64,000 nucleotides of DNA from Saccharopolyspora oryzae (GCF_027853915.1 NZ_JAQGLA010000005.1:62001-126000); one strand, 5' to 3'; shown: positions 36,111 through 45,289, numbered from the stretch's first letter. The notes: a model not told the origin generated them from the letters alone. Numbers and translations are program-made.

Positions 36111-37315
36111 GGCAACGCACCGCCCCTCGCCGACAACAACGCGGCCAAGTCCGCACGGCCCGATGCCCAGCCGCCGTCGCGCTGCCAGGCCGGAACGACC
36201 TGGACCCGCTCCCCGTCGCGCCGCATCACGCCGATACCGGCCAGATACCGGCCCCGCTGCGCGCTCCGCCGAACGTGCAGCACCACCTGCACGGCCGCGG
36301 CGAGCTGGCTGTGCAGCGCCGTGCGCGACAGCCCGCCCAGCGCGGCCAGCGCTTCCATCCGGGCCGGGACCTCCTGCGGAGAATTCGCGTGCAGCGTGCC
36401 CCCGCCCCCGTCGTGGCCGGTGTTCAGCGCCGCCAGCAGCTCCCGGACCTCGCCGCCGCGCACCTCGCCGACGATCAGCCGATCCGGCCGCATCCGCAGG
36501 GCTTGGCGCACCAGGTCGCGGACCTGGATCTCGCCGACGCCTTCGACGTTCGGCGGCCGGGTGAGCAGCCGGACCACGTGCGGATGGCTCGGGTGCAGCT
36601 CGGCGGCCTCCTCGACGCAGACGATCCGCTCGGTCTCGGCGACCTCGCCCAACATCGCCGCCAGCAACGTCGTCTTCCCGCTCGCCGTGCCACCGACCAC
36701 CAGGAATGCCAACCGCGCGGCGACTACCTCGCGCAGCACCTGCGCGGTCGGCCCGTCGAACGCGCCCGATTGCTGCAGCGCGGCCAGGTCGTGCGCCGCC
36801 GGGCGGAGGATGCGCAGCGAGATGCAGGTCCCCTCGCCCGCCACAGGCGGCAGGACCGCGTGCAGCCGCACCGCACCGGAGGTGCTCTCCTGCGGTAGCC
36901 AGGCGTCGACCCACGGTTGCGCGTCGTCGAGCCGACGGCCGGTGGACATCGCGAGGCGTTGCGCCAAGCGCCGCACCGCGTCCTCGTCGGCGAAGCGCAC
37001 CGCAGCCCGCTGGAGGCCGTTGCCGCGATCCACCCAGACCTTGTTCGGCGCGGTCACCAGCACGTCGCACACCTCCGGGTCGTGCAGCAGCGGTTCCAGC
37101 ACTCCGGCACCGCGAAACTCCTGCTGCACCAGGCGAAGTGCGGCGAGCACATCGGCATCGGCCACCAGCCCGCCGGATTCCTCGCGGACCGCGGAGGCGA
37201 CGGCGCTGGAGGTCAAGGCGGAACCGCTGCCGACCAGCCGGTTGCGGACCCGGGCCAGCAGCTCGCCGTCCACCGCACCGCCGACCGCCGGTTCCAGAAC
37301 ACGACTCGTGGACAT
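36104..37315 (-). CDS. tadA: TadA-like secretion ATPase (CpaF family)
   Basis: 403 residues. CpaF-type features: LHDPEVCDVLVTAPNKVWVD, LRLHAVLPPVAGEGTCISLR-like region, Walker A GGTASGKTTLLAAML (Lys about 214), Asp box IVCVEEAAELHPSHPHVVRL, Walker B LRMRPDRLIVGEVRGGEV and His box ALNTGHDGGGGTLHANS. It powers pilus/secretion assembly. AGGAG precedes ATG 37315. Equivalent to Rv3659c. Confidence 0.93.
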   Translation of the reverse strand: MSTSRVLEPAVGGAVDGELLARVRNRLVGSGSALTSSAVASAVREESGGLVADADVLAALRLVQQEFRGAGVLEPLLHDPEVCDVLVTAPNKVWVDRGNGLQRAAVRFADEDAVRRLAQRLAMSTGRRLDDAQPWVDAWLPQESTSGAVRLHAVLPPVAGEGTCISLRILRPAAHDLAALQQSGAFDGPTAQVLREVVAARLAFLVVGGTASGKTTLLAAMLGEVAETERIVCVEEAAELHPSHPHVVRLLTRPPNVEGVGEIQVRDLVRQALRMRPDRLIVGEVRGGEVRELLAALNTGHDGGGGTLHANSPQEVPARMEALAALGGLSRTALHSQLAAAVQVVLHVRRSAQRGRYLAGIGVMRRDGERVQVVPAWQRDGGWASGRADLAALLSARGGALPC

Positions 37316-37355
37316 GACTCTCCTTTCAACGCAGGGGAAAACTCGTCGAGAAGGT

Positions 37356-38420
37356 TCAGGCCGGTTCGAGCGCGGCCAGCACCTGCCGGGCCGCTCGGGC
37401 CACCGGACCGCGACGGCGCAGCCGCGCCAGCCCACCGCAGTCCACGAGCGCCGGCAGCTGCGGTTCTGGCCTCATGGTGGCCAGAACCTCGGCGCCCACC
37501 GCTCGCACCACATCGGCCGACCGGAGTCCACCTGGCGCGGGACCGCGCACGACCAGGCGGACGGGGCCCGCGGCGTGCTCCCCGGCCGCCGCCACGACCC
37601 GCTCGGCCGCCGCCACCGCGCGGACCTCCGCTGGTACGACGACCACCGCGAGATCGGCCTCGCGCAGCGCGGCAGCAGCCGGCTCCGATAGGACGCGCGG
37701 CACGTCGCACACGACGACATCACCAGCGCGCCGACCGGCCGCCAGCACCGCTCGCACGCCTTCCGGGGTCAGCCCGCTGGACGGTCCGCCGCGATCGCAG
37801 GACAGCACCGTGATCGCGCCAGAGCCGATCCGGCGTTCGGGCAGCGCCTGGTGCAGCGCGCTCGCCCCGAGCCGACCGGCGTTGACCGCCAGCCCCGACC
37901 AGCGCAAACCCTCGTCCGCCTCGGCACCCACCGCGAGGTCGACACCGCCGCCCAGCGGATCGCAGTCCACCAGCAGCGCACGCGCGCCTCCGCGAGCGGC
38001 GAGCACCGCGGCAGCAGCGGCCAGCACTGACGCTCCAGCGCCTCCGCAACCGCCCAGCACCGCGAGGACCCGGCCGTCCTGCGGCGGGCTGTCCGCCGCA
38101 TCGGCCAGCAGCTCGATCAGCGCCGTCTCCTGGACGGGCAGGGTGATCACCTGGTCCGCGCCGATCTCGAACGCGACCCGCCACAGCTCCGGCGTCGGAT
38201 CTCGGCAGAGCACGACGACGCCGCGTCTTCGCGGCAACCCACCTGCTACTCCGGCGGCTGCGGCAGCCGCGTCGAGCAGCACCAACGGCGCCGCGCGCCA
38301 AGCCGGTGCGGACAGTTCTCCGGCGCGCACCAGTTCACCGCAGGACGCGGCGGCCAGGCGCGAAACTTCTTCGGCCAGGTCGCCATCTCGCACAACAAGA
38401 AGCGGACGTGCAGCAGTCAT
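37356..38420 (-). CDS. ssd: Septum-site/Tad localisation ATPase (Ssd-like, CpaE/MinD family)
   Basis: 354 residues. A receiver-like N-terminal half is followed by a deviant Walker A, LGGCGGAGASVLAAAAAV, and LLVDCDPLGGGVDLAVG, typical of MinD/CpaE ATPases; the signature Lys pattern KGGxGKT is degenerate. Equivalent to Rv3660c (Ssd), whose product affects septum formation in mycobacteria. It starts the Tad operon, 40 bp before tadA. ATG 38420 is supported by GGAAGG. Confidence 0.85.
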   Translation of the reverse strand: MTAARPLLVVRDGDLAEEVSRLAAASCGELVRAGELSAPAWRAAPLVLLDAAAAAAGVAGGLPRRRGVVVLCRDPTPELWRVAFEIGADQVITLPVQETALIELLADAADSPPQDGRVLAVLGGCGGAGASVLAAAAAVLAARGGARALLVDCDPLGGGVDLAVGAEADEGLRWSGLAVNAGRLGASALHQALPERRIGSGAITVLSCDRGGPSSGLTPEGVRAVLAAGRRAGDVVVCDVPRVLSEPAAAALREADLAVVVVPAEVRAVAAAERVVAAAGEHAAGPVRLVVRGPAPGGLRSADVVRAVGAEVLATMRPEPQLPALVDCGGLARLRRRGPVARAARQVLAALEPA

Positions 38421-38529
38421 GACAAAAGCCTTCCGGCGAATTGAGGATCGGAGCGGAAAACCCTGAACGGGCCGCTCGACAACCACGGTGCACCGAACTT
38501 CGACTCCTGCCAAGGAGGTTTTCGAAATC

Positions 38530-38557
38530 TGTGGACAAATCAGTTCTCTGTGGACAA
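38530..38557. promoter_or_regulatory. Two DnaA-box-like sites upstream of ssd/Tad operon
   Basis: TGTGGACAA occurs at 38530-38538 and 38549-38557, 19 bp apart in the same direction; its complement TTGTCCACA is the high-GC actinobacterial form of the DnaA box. They lie in the divergent region upstream of ssd, and the second contains the GTG of the small gene at 38550. Confidence 0.4.
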
Positions 38558-38783
38558 CTCCGACTACACGAAAGGGTTGCGAGAGAAGCGATTACCGGAC
38601 GACTCGCACCGCAGCGCAGGTAGCGGAACCCCCGCGGCACAAGACGAGTCCGCAACGCATGCCGATCCGCCGCATTCCGAAAAAACCTCGGAATTCCGAT
38701 TTCCCATTGCGCTCGCAGACCTCGAAACCCACCCCGCAGGCGTGACCGACGCGCTCGGCCGACTCCGCGAATCGCGCATCTGA
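38550..38783 (+). CDS. Small hypothetical protein
   Basis: 77 residues from GTG 38550, hydrophilic, with no signal peptide or membrane helix; ends HPAGVTDALGRLRESRI. Support is indirect: two strong hairpins follow 28 bp after the stop, and it lies in the direction of the next + strand gene. No clear ribosome-binding site. I do not recognise it; it could be a chance frame. Confidence 0.4.
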   Translation: MDNSDYTKGLREKRLPDDSHRSAGSGTPAAQDESATHADPPHSEKTSEFRFPIALADLETHPAGVTDALGRLRESRI

Positions 38784-38810
38784 CGCGCAGGGGAGCTACC
38801 GCAGAAATGG

Positions 38811-38877
38811 GACGACCCCCGCCAGGGGGGAGGGGCGGGGGTCGTCGTCAGTTCAGCTCCGGGGGGTCGAGCTGAAC
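38811..38877 (+). terminator. Tandem hairpins after small gene
   Basis: GACGACCCCCGCC (38811-38823) pairs with 38834-38846, and GTTCAGCT (38851-38858) pairs with AGCTGAAC (38870-38877). Two hairpins in a row imply that a transcript, probably of the small gene at 38550, ends here. The rest of the gap to 39125 shows no gene. Confidence 0.65.
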
Positions 38878-39125
38878 CAGTCCGGCGGACCGGACTCCAC
38901 ACACTGTATCCCGCAGATCGCTCGCAATGCCCCCCGTCCATTTGAGGGAACGTTATTGCTCTCGGTGCGCACCTATCAGACGCAAGCAATCATTCGAGTC
39001 AAGAAATGTATCCCGCTAGCCGGAATACCCGAGCCAGAATGCACGCAGCGTGAAATAACACCGGTACGGGCCACGGCCCGTGCGCGGCCCGCGATCGACC
39101 CGCCGCAGCTCGTATGCTGTGCGGC

Positions 39126-39953
39126 GTGACAGAGCCCGCGAACCCCTCGCCCCACACCGGCCGCCGGGTGGCAGCGTTCTTCGACCTGGACAAGACGATC
39201 ATCGCCAAGTCGAGCACGCTCGCCTTCAGCCGACCGTTCTTCCAAGAGGGACTGATCAACCGGCGGGCCGTGCTCAAGAGCGCCTACGCCCAGTTCGTGT
39301 TCATGCTGGCCGGTGCCGACACCGATCAGATGGACCGGATGCGCGCGCACATCACGTCGCTGTGCTCCGGCTGGGACGTCGAGCAGGTCAACGCGATCGT
39401 CGAGGAAACCCTGCACGACATCGTCGATCCGCTGGTCTACAAGGAAGCCACCCAGCTGATCGCCGAGCACCAGGAGCAGGGCCACGACATCGTCGTGCTG
39501 TCGGCCTCCGGCGAGGAGGTCGTCGCCCCGATCTCGAAGCTGCTCGGCGCCGACCACTGGTCGGGCACCCGGATGGTGGTGGCCGACGGCCGCTACACCG
39601 GCGAGGTCGACTTCTACTGCTCGGCGGAGAACAAGGCGATCGCCGCCAACGAGCTCGCCGAGCAGAACGGCTACGACCTCTCCGAGTGCCACGCGTACTC
39701 CGACTCGATCACCGACCTGCCGCTGCTGGAAGCCGTCGGGCACCCCACCGTGATCAACCCGGACCGCGCGCTGCGCAAGGAAGCGGTGCAGCGCGGCTGG
39801 CCGTCGCTGGCCTTCGACCACCCGGTGTCGCTGCGGGCCCGGATCCCCACCCCCTCGCGCGCGGCGGTCACCGCGGCCGGGGTCGGGATGGGCGCGGTCG
39901 CCGCGGCCGGCGCCGCGTGGTGGGGATTGCGCGCCTGGCGACGTCGTCGCTGA
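39126..39953 (+). CDS. HAD-IB phosphatase (SerB-like, Rv3661 type)
   Basis: 275 residues. HAD motif I FFDLDKTI, motif II VVLSASGEE, motif III Lys in SAENKAIA and motif IV YSDSITDLPLLEAVG identify an HAD-IB hydrolase. A C-terminal membrane helix (VTAAGVGMGAVAAAGAAWW) and RRRR anchor it to the membrane, as in Rv3661. Substrate unknown, perhaps a phosphorylated lipid or amino acid. TATGCT ends 7 nt before GTG 39126, suggesting leaderless expression. Confidence 0.9.
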   Translation: MTEPANPSPHTGRRVAAFFDLDKTIIAKSSTLAFSRPFFQEGLINRRAVLKSAYAQFVFMLAGADTDQMDRMRAHITSLCSGWDVEQVNAIVEETLHDIVDPLVYKEATQLIAEHQEQGHDIVVLSASGEEVVAPISKLLGADHWSGTRMVVADGRYTGEVDFYCSAENKAIAANELAEQNGYDLSECHAYSDSITDLPLLEAVGHPTVINPDRALRKEAVQRGWPSLAFDHPVSLRARIPTPSRAAVTAAGVGMGAVAAAGAAWWGLRAWRRRR

Positions 39954-40037
39954 CCCGCGATTTCGCTGACGCCATACCGCAAAGCGCGCGATGATCGCCA
40001 GTCTGCGAAGTCGCGACGTCGACAGCGCTCGAAGCCC

Positions 40038-40066
40038 TTGCAGTGACGGGCGTCACCGTCTACAAA
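40038..40066 (+). promoter_or_regulatory. Promoter of Ms1-like RNA
   Basis: TTGCAG (40038-40043), a 17-bp spacer and TACAAA (40061-40066) form a good sigma-70-type promoter with predicted start near 40073. Confidence 0.65.
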
Positions 40067-40072
40067 TGGAGG

Positions 40073-40310
40073 TGCGGACGCTGATTGGCCAGGGACGTTA
40101 CGGAGGAGAAGTAACGTCCACCCCGATCAGACCTCCGCGTGCGAGGCTTGGAGCACCCACGCGTTGCCGCACACAAGGCTGGTCGTTCCACGGGGTTGCG
40201 TACCGGGACGCCGGACGCCTAGCCCGGAAGTTACGACAGAGTGCACGCTTGGTAACCCGAGTACTCGCGCAGTGGGGCGGAGCCCGCCGATCCGATCGGC
40301 GGGCTCCGCC
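40073..40310 (+). ncRNA. Candidate Ms1/MTS2823 6S-like RNA
   Basis: A non-coding interval of about 240 nt lies downstream of the Rv3661-type gene on the same strand, the place where mycobacteria encode MTS2823/Ms1, the abundant RNA that binds core RNA polymerase. It has its own promoter, a hairpin GGACGTTAC/GTAACGTCC (about 40093-40120), a GGAGGT/ACCTCC long-range pairing, and a long terminator stem. The assignment rests on synteny and structure, not on a covariance match. Confidence 0.65.
40276..40310 (+). terminator. Strong hairpin ending Ms1-like RNA
   Basis: GGCGGAGCCCGCCGATC (40276-40292) pairs perfectly with 40294-40310. The symmetrical GC-rich stem ends the non-coding interval before nagZ. 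Confidence 0.8.
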
Positions 40311-40463
40311 GTATTTCTGCCTTCCTCCAGCCGTGGCGTCTTTCGCCCACGCCGATCCGATTTCGTTGACCGGCCGTGATGTCGTGAGTAACTTCCGAAA
40401 TCGTCCGATTTCGTGGTGAACTCTTACCCGTCTGGCGAAGATCCGCCCCGCAGGGAGGCGAAC

Positions 40464-42236
40464 GTGTCCCCGAAGACCCGCACGCGCCGCGCCGCGATCG
40501 CGCTCAGCGCCCTGGCCGTCGGAGCGGTGACGCTCACGGCCACCGGTGGTGCGTCCGCGCCGCACCGACCCGCCGATCTGCTCAAGGAGATGACGCTCGA
40601 GGAGAAGGTGGGGCAGCTCTTCGTCACCTACGCCTACGGGCGCACCGCGGACACCGCGGACCCCAAGAACAAGGAGGAGTTCGGCGTCGACACGCCGGCC
40701 CAGGTGGTGCAGAAGTACCACCTCGGCGGCATCATCCACTTCTCCTGGACCAACAGCCTCTACGAGCCGAAGCAGATCGCCGAGCTGTCCAACGGGTTGC
40801 AGAACGCCGCGGTCAACTCGGGGGCCAAGGTGCCGCTGCTGATCTCCACCGACCAGGAGCAGGGCCAGGTCACCCGGATCCACGAGCCCGCGACCCAGTT
40901 CCCCGGCAACATGGCGCTCGGCGCCGGCCGCTCCCCGGAGGACGCCGAGCGCGCCGCCGCGATCACCGGCCAGGAACTGCGCGCGATGGGGCTCAACCAG
41001 GACTTCGCGCCGAGCGGTGACGTCAACGTCAACCCGGCCAACCCGGTGATCGGGGTGCGCTCCTTCTCCTCCGACCCGGCGCTGGCCGCGCAGCTCACCG
41101 CCGCGCAGGTCCGCGGCTACGAGGACTCCGCCAAGCCAGGCGAGACGGTGTCGGCCGCGGTCAAGCACTTCCCCGGCCACGGCGACACCAACCAGGACAG
41201 CCACACCGCGCTGCCGGTGATCGAGCACGACCGCCAGCAGTGGGAGCAGCTGGACGCGCCGCCGTTCAAGGAGGCCATCGGCGCCGCCACGGACGCGGTG
41301 ATGAGCGCGCACATCGTGGTGCCCAAGCTCGACGACTCCGGCGAGCCCTCGACGCTGTCGCCGAAGGTGCTCACCGGGATGCTCCGCGAGGAGCTCGGCT
41401 TCAAGGGCGTGATCATCACCGACTCGCTGAAGATGGAGGGCGTGCGGCAGAAGCACCCGGACCCGGAGATCCCGGTGCTGGCGCTCAAGGCCGGTGCGGA
41501 CATGCTGCTGATGCCGAACGACCTGCAGGCCGCCATCGACGGCGTGCTCAACGCGGTGCGCAGCGGGGAGCTCAGCGAGCAGCGCATCGACCAGAGCGTG
41601 GCGCGCGTCCTGGCGCTCAAGGAAGGCCGCGGAGTGCTGGCCAACCCGTTCGTCGACGTGTCCAAAGTGGACCGGTTCGTCGGCAGCAAGGAGCACCTGG
41701 ACCAGGCGCAGGCGATCACCGATCGCACCACGACGCTGCTGCGCAACGACGGCGTCCTGCCGCTGAAGAAGCCGGGCAGGATGTTCGTGACCGGTGCTGG
41801 TGACGACGCCACAGCGGCGCTGGCCAAGCAGATCGGCGCGCGCGGGCCGCAAACCTCAGCGCTGGCAACGGGTCTGCAGCCGACCAAGGAGCAGATCGAC
41901 CAGGCCGTCGAGCAGGCCAAGCAGAACGACGTGACGGTCGTGCTCACCAACGCCGCTTGGAGCGAGGCCAACGCCGGGCAGCTCGACCTGGTCCGCGCGT
42001 TGCAGCAGACCGGCAAGCCCGTCGTCGCGGTCGCCGTCCGCGACCCCTACGACGCGGGCCACGTCGACCTGCCCGCTTGGGTCGCCACCTACTCGGACAA
42101 GGCGGTGGCGATGGAATCGCTGACCAAGGTGCTCTTCGGCGAGATCGCCCCGACCGGCAAGCTGCCGGTCCCGGTGCCCGACCCGAACCAGCCCGGCACC
42201 GACGCCTACCCCTTCGGCCACGGCCTGGGCTGGTGA
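40464..42236 (+). CDS. nagZ: Exported GH3 beta-N-acetylglucosaminidase (NagZ-like)
   Basis: 590 residues. A Sec-type signal peptide (RTRRAAIALSALAVGAVTLT) implies export. The GH3 catalytic domain shows LLISTDQEQGQVTRI, KHFPGHGDTNQDSHTALP (about residues 234-251, the His-Asp dyad loop of NagZ), and GVIITDSLKMEGV with the catalytic Asp. A C-terminal alpha/beta sandwich domain follows. Like B. subtilis NagZ (YbbD) it should remove GlcNAc from muropeptides outside the cell. GTG 40464 has GGAGG upstream. The next gene starts 6 bp after the stop, so they are an operon. Confidence 0.92.
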   Translation: MSPKTRTRRAAIALSALAVGAVTLTATGGASAPHRPADLLKEMTLEEKVGQLFVTYAYGRTADTADPKNKEEFGVDTPAQVVQKYHLGGIIHFSWTNSLYEPKQIAELSNGLQNAAVNSGAKVPLLISTDQEQGQVTRIHEPATQFPGNMALGAGRSPEDAERAAAITGQELRAMGLNQDFAPSGDVNVNPANPVIGVRSFSSDPALAAQLTAAQVRGYEDSAKPGETVSAAVKHFPGHGDTNQDSHTALPVIEHDRQQWEQLDAPPFKEAIGAATDAVMSAHIVVPKLDDSGEPSTLSPKVLTGMLREELGFKGVIITDSLKMEGVRQKHPDPEIPVLALKAGADMLLMPNDLQAAIDGVLNAVRSGELSEQRIDQSVARVLALKEGRGVLANPFVDVSKVDRFVGSKEHLDQAQAITDRTTTLLRNDGVLPLKKPGRMFVTGAGDDATAALAKQIGARGPQTSALATGLQPTKEQIDQAVEQAKQNDVTVVLTNAAWSEANAGQLDLVRALQQTGKPVVAVAVRDPYDAGHVDLPAWVATYSDKAVAMESLTKVLFGEIAPTGKLPVPVPDPNQPGTDAYPFGHGLGW

Positions 42237-42242
42237 CGGCCG

Positions 42243-43502
42243 GTGGCTGAGTTCCAGGTCAACCGCCGCGGACTGCTGACCGCGGCCGCGCTGGCGGTGC
42301 CCGCGGTCGGGCTCGCGTCGAGCTCCGCGTGCGCCGCGCCGCAGCAGTCCACCGACCTCGGCTTCGAGGTCAGCACCGGCGCGGACGTGCTCGCCGCCCG
42401 GAACTGGGAGGACGTCAGGGGCCGGCGCATCGGCGTGGTGACCAACCCGACCGGCGTGCTGTCGTCGTTGGAGCACGTCGTCGACGTCATGCACGCCAGC
42501 GGTGCGGTGGACATCGCCGCGGTGTTCGGGCCCGAGCACGGCTTCCGCGGCACGTCGCAGGCAGGCGGTTCCGAGGGCGACTACCGCGACCCGCGCACCG
42601 GTCTGCCGGTGTACGACGCGTACGGGGCCGATGCGGCGAAGCTGGCCGGGATGTTCCGCAAGGCGGGCGTCGAGCAGGTCGTCTTCGACATCGCCGACGT
42701 CGGCGCCCGCTTCTACACCTACATCTGGACGATGTACACCGCGATGCAGGCCGCGCAGCAGATCGGGGCCTCGTTCCTGGTGCTGGACCGGCCGAACCCG
42801 ATCGGCGCCCAGGTCGCCGGGCCGCGGCTGGACCCGCGGTTCGCCTCCGGCGTCGGGTTGCTGCCGATCGTGCAGCAGCACGGGATGACCGTCGGCGAGC
42901 TGGCCAGGATGTTCGACCGCGCGTACTTGCCAGAACCGCTGCCGCAGCTCAACGTTGTGCGCGTGGAGGGCTGGAAGGAACGCACCGCGAACACCGGGCT
43001 GCCGTGGGTGCCGCCCAGCCCGAACATGCCGACGCAGGACACCGCCGCGCTGTACCCCGGAACCGGGCTGTTCGAGGGCACTGTGCTCTCCGAGGGCCGC
43101 GGCACCACCAGGCCGTTCGAGATCATCGGCGCGCCGGGCATCGACTGGCGGTGGGCGGAGGAGCTCAACAAGGCCGGGCTGGCCGGGGTGCGGTTCCGCG
43201 AGACCTACTTCGTGCCGACCTTCTCCAAGCACGCCAACGCGACCTGCGGCGGCGTGCAGGTCCACCGCCTCGGCGAGGTCGATCCGATCCAAGTCGCGGT
43301 GGCCATGCTCGTCACCGCGCGGCGCCTGTACCCGCAGGTGTTCGGCTGGCGACCGGACGACATGATCGACAAGCTGTCCGGTTCCGACCGGTTGCGCGGC
43401 ATGATCGATCGCGGCGCTGACGTCGCCGAGATCGTCGATTCCTGGCAGGACGAGGTCAAGGACTTCCGAAGGCAACGCGACCCGTTCCTGCTGTACCGCT
43501 GA
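42243..43502 (+). CDS. namZ: Exo-beta-N-acetylmuramidase (NamZ-like, DUF1343)
   Basis: 419 residues. Twin-Arg-like leader NRRGLLTAAALAVPAVGLA suggests Tat export. The DUF1343/GH171 body shows RIGVVTNPTGV, AVFGPEHGFRGTSQAG, QVVFDIADVGARFYTYIWTM, FLVLDRPNPIGA and EGRGTTRPFEIIGAPG. B. subtilis NamZ (YbbC) releases MurNAc from the non-reducing end of peptidoglycan chains, and works with NagZ and AmiE, which flank it here too. GTG 42243 start. Confidence 0.92.
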   Translation: MAEFQVNRRGLLTAAALAVPAVGLASSSACAAPQQSTDLGFEVSTGADVLAARNWEDVRGRRIGVVTNPTGVLSSLEHVVDVMHASGAVDIAAVFGPEHGFRGTSQAGGSEGDYRDPRTGLPVYDAYGADAAKLAGMFRKAGVEQVVFDIADVGARFYTYIWTMYTAMQAAQQIGASFLVLDRPNPIGAQVAGPRLDPRFASGVGLLPIVQQHGMTVGELARMFDRAYLPEPLPQLNVVRVEGWKERTANTGLPWVPPSPNMPTQDTAALYPGTGLFEGTVLSEGRGTTRPFEIIGAPGIDWRWAEELNKAGLAGVRFRETYFVPTFSKHANATCGGVQVHRLGEVDPIQVAVAMLVTARRLYPQVFGWRPDDMIDKLSGSDRLRGMIDRGADVAEIVDSWQDEVKDFRRQRDPFLLYR

Positions 43503-43545
43503 AGTTCCGCACCCGCACCGCAGACTGGTTTCGAGGGGGAACGCG

Positions 43546-45282
43546 ATGGGCAGGACGATCCTGGCGGCCGTGGCGCTGCTGTCGGTCACCGCGCTGGCCG
43601 GCTCGGCAACGGCATCGCCCAGCCACGCGGACGGCCGGTTCGACCGCCCGCAGCACGAGTTCGCCCCCAGCGCGACCGTGCTGCGCGACGGCTCCCCCAC
43701 CGACGTCGGACTCGATCCGGCCCCTATCGACGCGGCGCTGCAGCAGATCGCGGCGTGGACGGAGAAGACCCCGGGCCGCGATCACCCGATGTACGCGGGG
43801 GCGGTGAGCCTGCTGGTGCACGACGGCGTGGTGGTGCATCGCGACGCCGTCGGGAAGGAGCTGCGCTACGCCGACGGCAAGGGCACCGAACTGCCCGCTG
43901 ACCAGCAAGAACCGATGCGCACCGACACGATCTTCGACGCCGCCTCGATCAGCAAGCTGTTCACCTCGATCGCGGCGCTGCAGCTGGTCGACGCCGGTGC
44001 GGTGGACCTGGGCGCACCGGTCGCGGACTACCTGCCCGAGTTCGGCGTCAACGGCAAGCAGGGCATCACCGTCGAGCAACTGCTCACCCACACCTCGGGC
44101 CTGCAGGCCGAGGTGCAGCTGTGGAAGTTGCCGCCGGAGCAGCGGATCCCGTCGGTCATGCAGCTGACCCCGGAGCACCCGCCGGGCACCAACTACACCT
44201 ACGCCGACCCGAACATGATCACGCTCGGCGTGCTGGTGCAGCGCGTCACCGGCGAACCGCTGGACCGGGTGGTGGCCGAGCGGATCACCGGACCGCTGGG
44301 CATGCGCGACACCGGCTACAACCCACCCGCCTCCGAGCTGCACCGCATCGCGGCCACGGAGTTCCAGGCCGATCCGCCGCGCGGCATGGTGCGCGGCCAG
44401 GTCCACGACGAGAACGCCTGGTCGCTGGGCGGCGTCGCAGGCCAGGCCGGGATCTTCTCCACCGCCGACGACCTGGCGACGCTGGGGCAGGCGCTGCTCA
44501 ACGGCGGCACCTACCAGGGCAACCGCATCCTGTCCGAGGACGCCGTGACGAAGATGCTGACCAACTTCAACGGAGCTTTCCCGGGCAACGCGCACGGTTT
44601 GGGCTTCGAGCTCGACCAGCGCTGGTACATGGCCGGGCTCAGCGCCCCGCACACCGCCGGGCACACCGGCTACACCGGAACGTCGCTGGTGATCGACCCG
44701 CTGTCGCGAACGGTCGCGGTGCTGCTCACCAACCGCGTGCACCCGTCGCGGGACTGGGGCTCGAACAACGCCGCCCGGCAGGCGCTGGCGCAGGGCATGG
44801 CGCAGGCACTGGCGGTGCGGCCGGAGTTCGGTTCGGATTCGTGGTTCACCGACCGCGCGGGCACGGTGACCACCGACCCGCTCGGCCCCGTCAGCGGTCC
44901 GGTGCAGGTCTCGTTCAGCGCGTTCGTGGACACCCAGCGGGACGCCGACGGGGTCGACCCGCTACTGCTGGAGTCCAGTGTGGACGGAAAGAACTGGCAG
45001 CCGGTACCGGTGCGCGCCACGGGCCCGGGAGCACCGGAGGGCGTGCAGCAGCAGCTGGCCGGATCGGGACATCGCAGCTGGTGGAAGGTGCGCGGCAGCG
45101 TCGCGGCTGAGCCGGGGCAGCGGGTGCTCCTGCGCTGGCGCTACGCCCCGGACGGCCAGTACACCGGACGCGGTGTGAACGTCGACGGCATCCTCGCCGC
45201 CGACCGCAACGCAACGCTCCTCGACGGGGAAACCCAGGCCGACCGCCTCCACCCCGACAACTGGACGTCCACCGACCGCTGA
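43546..45282 (+). CDS. Exported serine beta-lactamase-family amidase/esterase (AmiE-like)
   Basis: 578 residues. Signal peptide at the N-terminus. Class C beta-lactamase-like fold: SISK at about 134-137 (nucleophile Ser, Lys), YTYADPN for the second motif, and HTAGHTGYTGTS for the third. A C-terminal beta-domain (from about 430) is extra. B. subtilis AmiE (YbbE), which lies with nagZ and namZ, strips the peptide from MurNAc; synteny suggests the same role. GAGGGGG precedes ATG 43546. A strong hairpin follows. Confidence 0.88.
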   Translation: MGRTILAAVALLSVTALAGSATASPSHADGRFDRPQHEFAPSATVLRDGSPTDVGLDPAPIDAALQQIAAWTEKTPGRDHPMYAGAVSLLVHDGVVVHRDAVGKELRYADGKGTELPADQQEPMRTDTIFDAASISKLFTSIAALQLVDAGAVDLGAPVADYLPEFGVNGKQGITVEQLLTHTSGLQAEVQLWKLPPEQRIPSVMQLTPEHPPGTNYTYADPNMITLGVLVQRVTGEPLDRVVAERITGPLGMRDTGYNPPASELHRIAATEFQADPPRGMVRGQVHDENAWSLGGVAGQAGIFSTADDLATLGQALLNGGTYQGNRILSEDAVTKMLTNFNGAFPGNAHGLGFELDQRWYMAGLSAPHTAGHTGYTGTSLVIDPLSRTVAVLLTNRVHPSRDWGSNNAARQALAQGMAQALAVRPEFGSDSWFTDRAGTVTTDPLGPVSGPVQVSFSAFVDTQRDADGVDPLLLESSVDGKNWQPVPVRATGPGAPEGVQQQLAGSGHRSWWKVRGSVAAEPGQRVLLRWRYAPDGQYTGRGVNVDGILAADRNATLLDGETQADRLHPDNWTSTDR

Positions 45283-45289
45283 CGACCTG

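Noticed and set aside
34636-36156. 506-codon frame that would fuse TadB-region sequence to TadC
   Set aside because: Only the part after GTG 35331 has TadC character; the 5' part reads tadB in the wrong frame. The true start overlaps the tadB stop by 4 bp.
38564-38989. 141-codon minus-strand frame between ssd and the HAD gene
   Set aside because: Ser/Cys/Arg-rich, crosses two strong hairpins, no start signal; not a gene.
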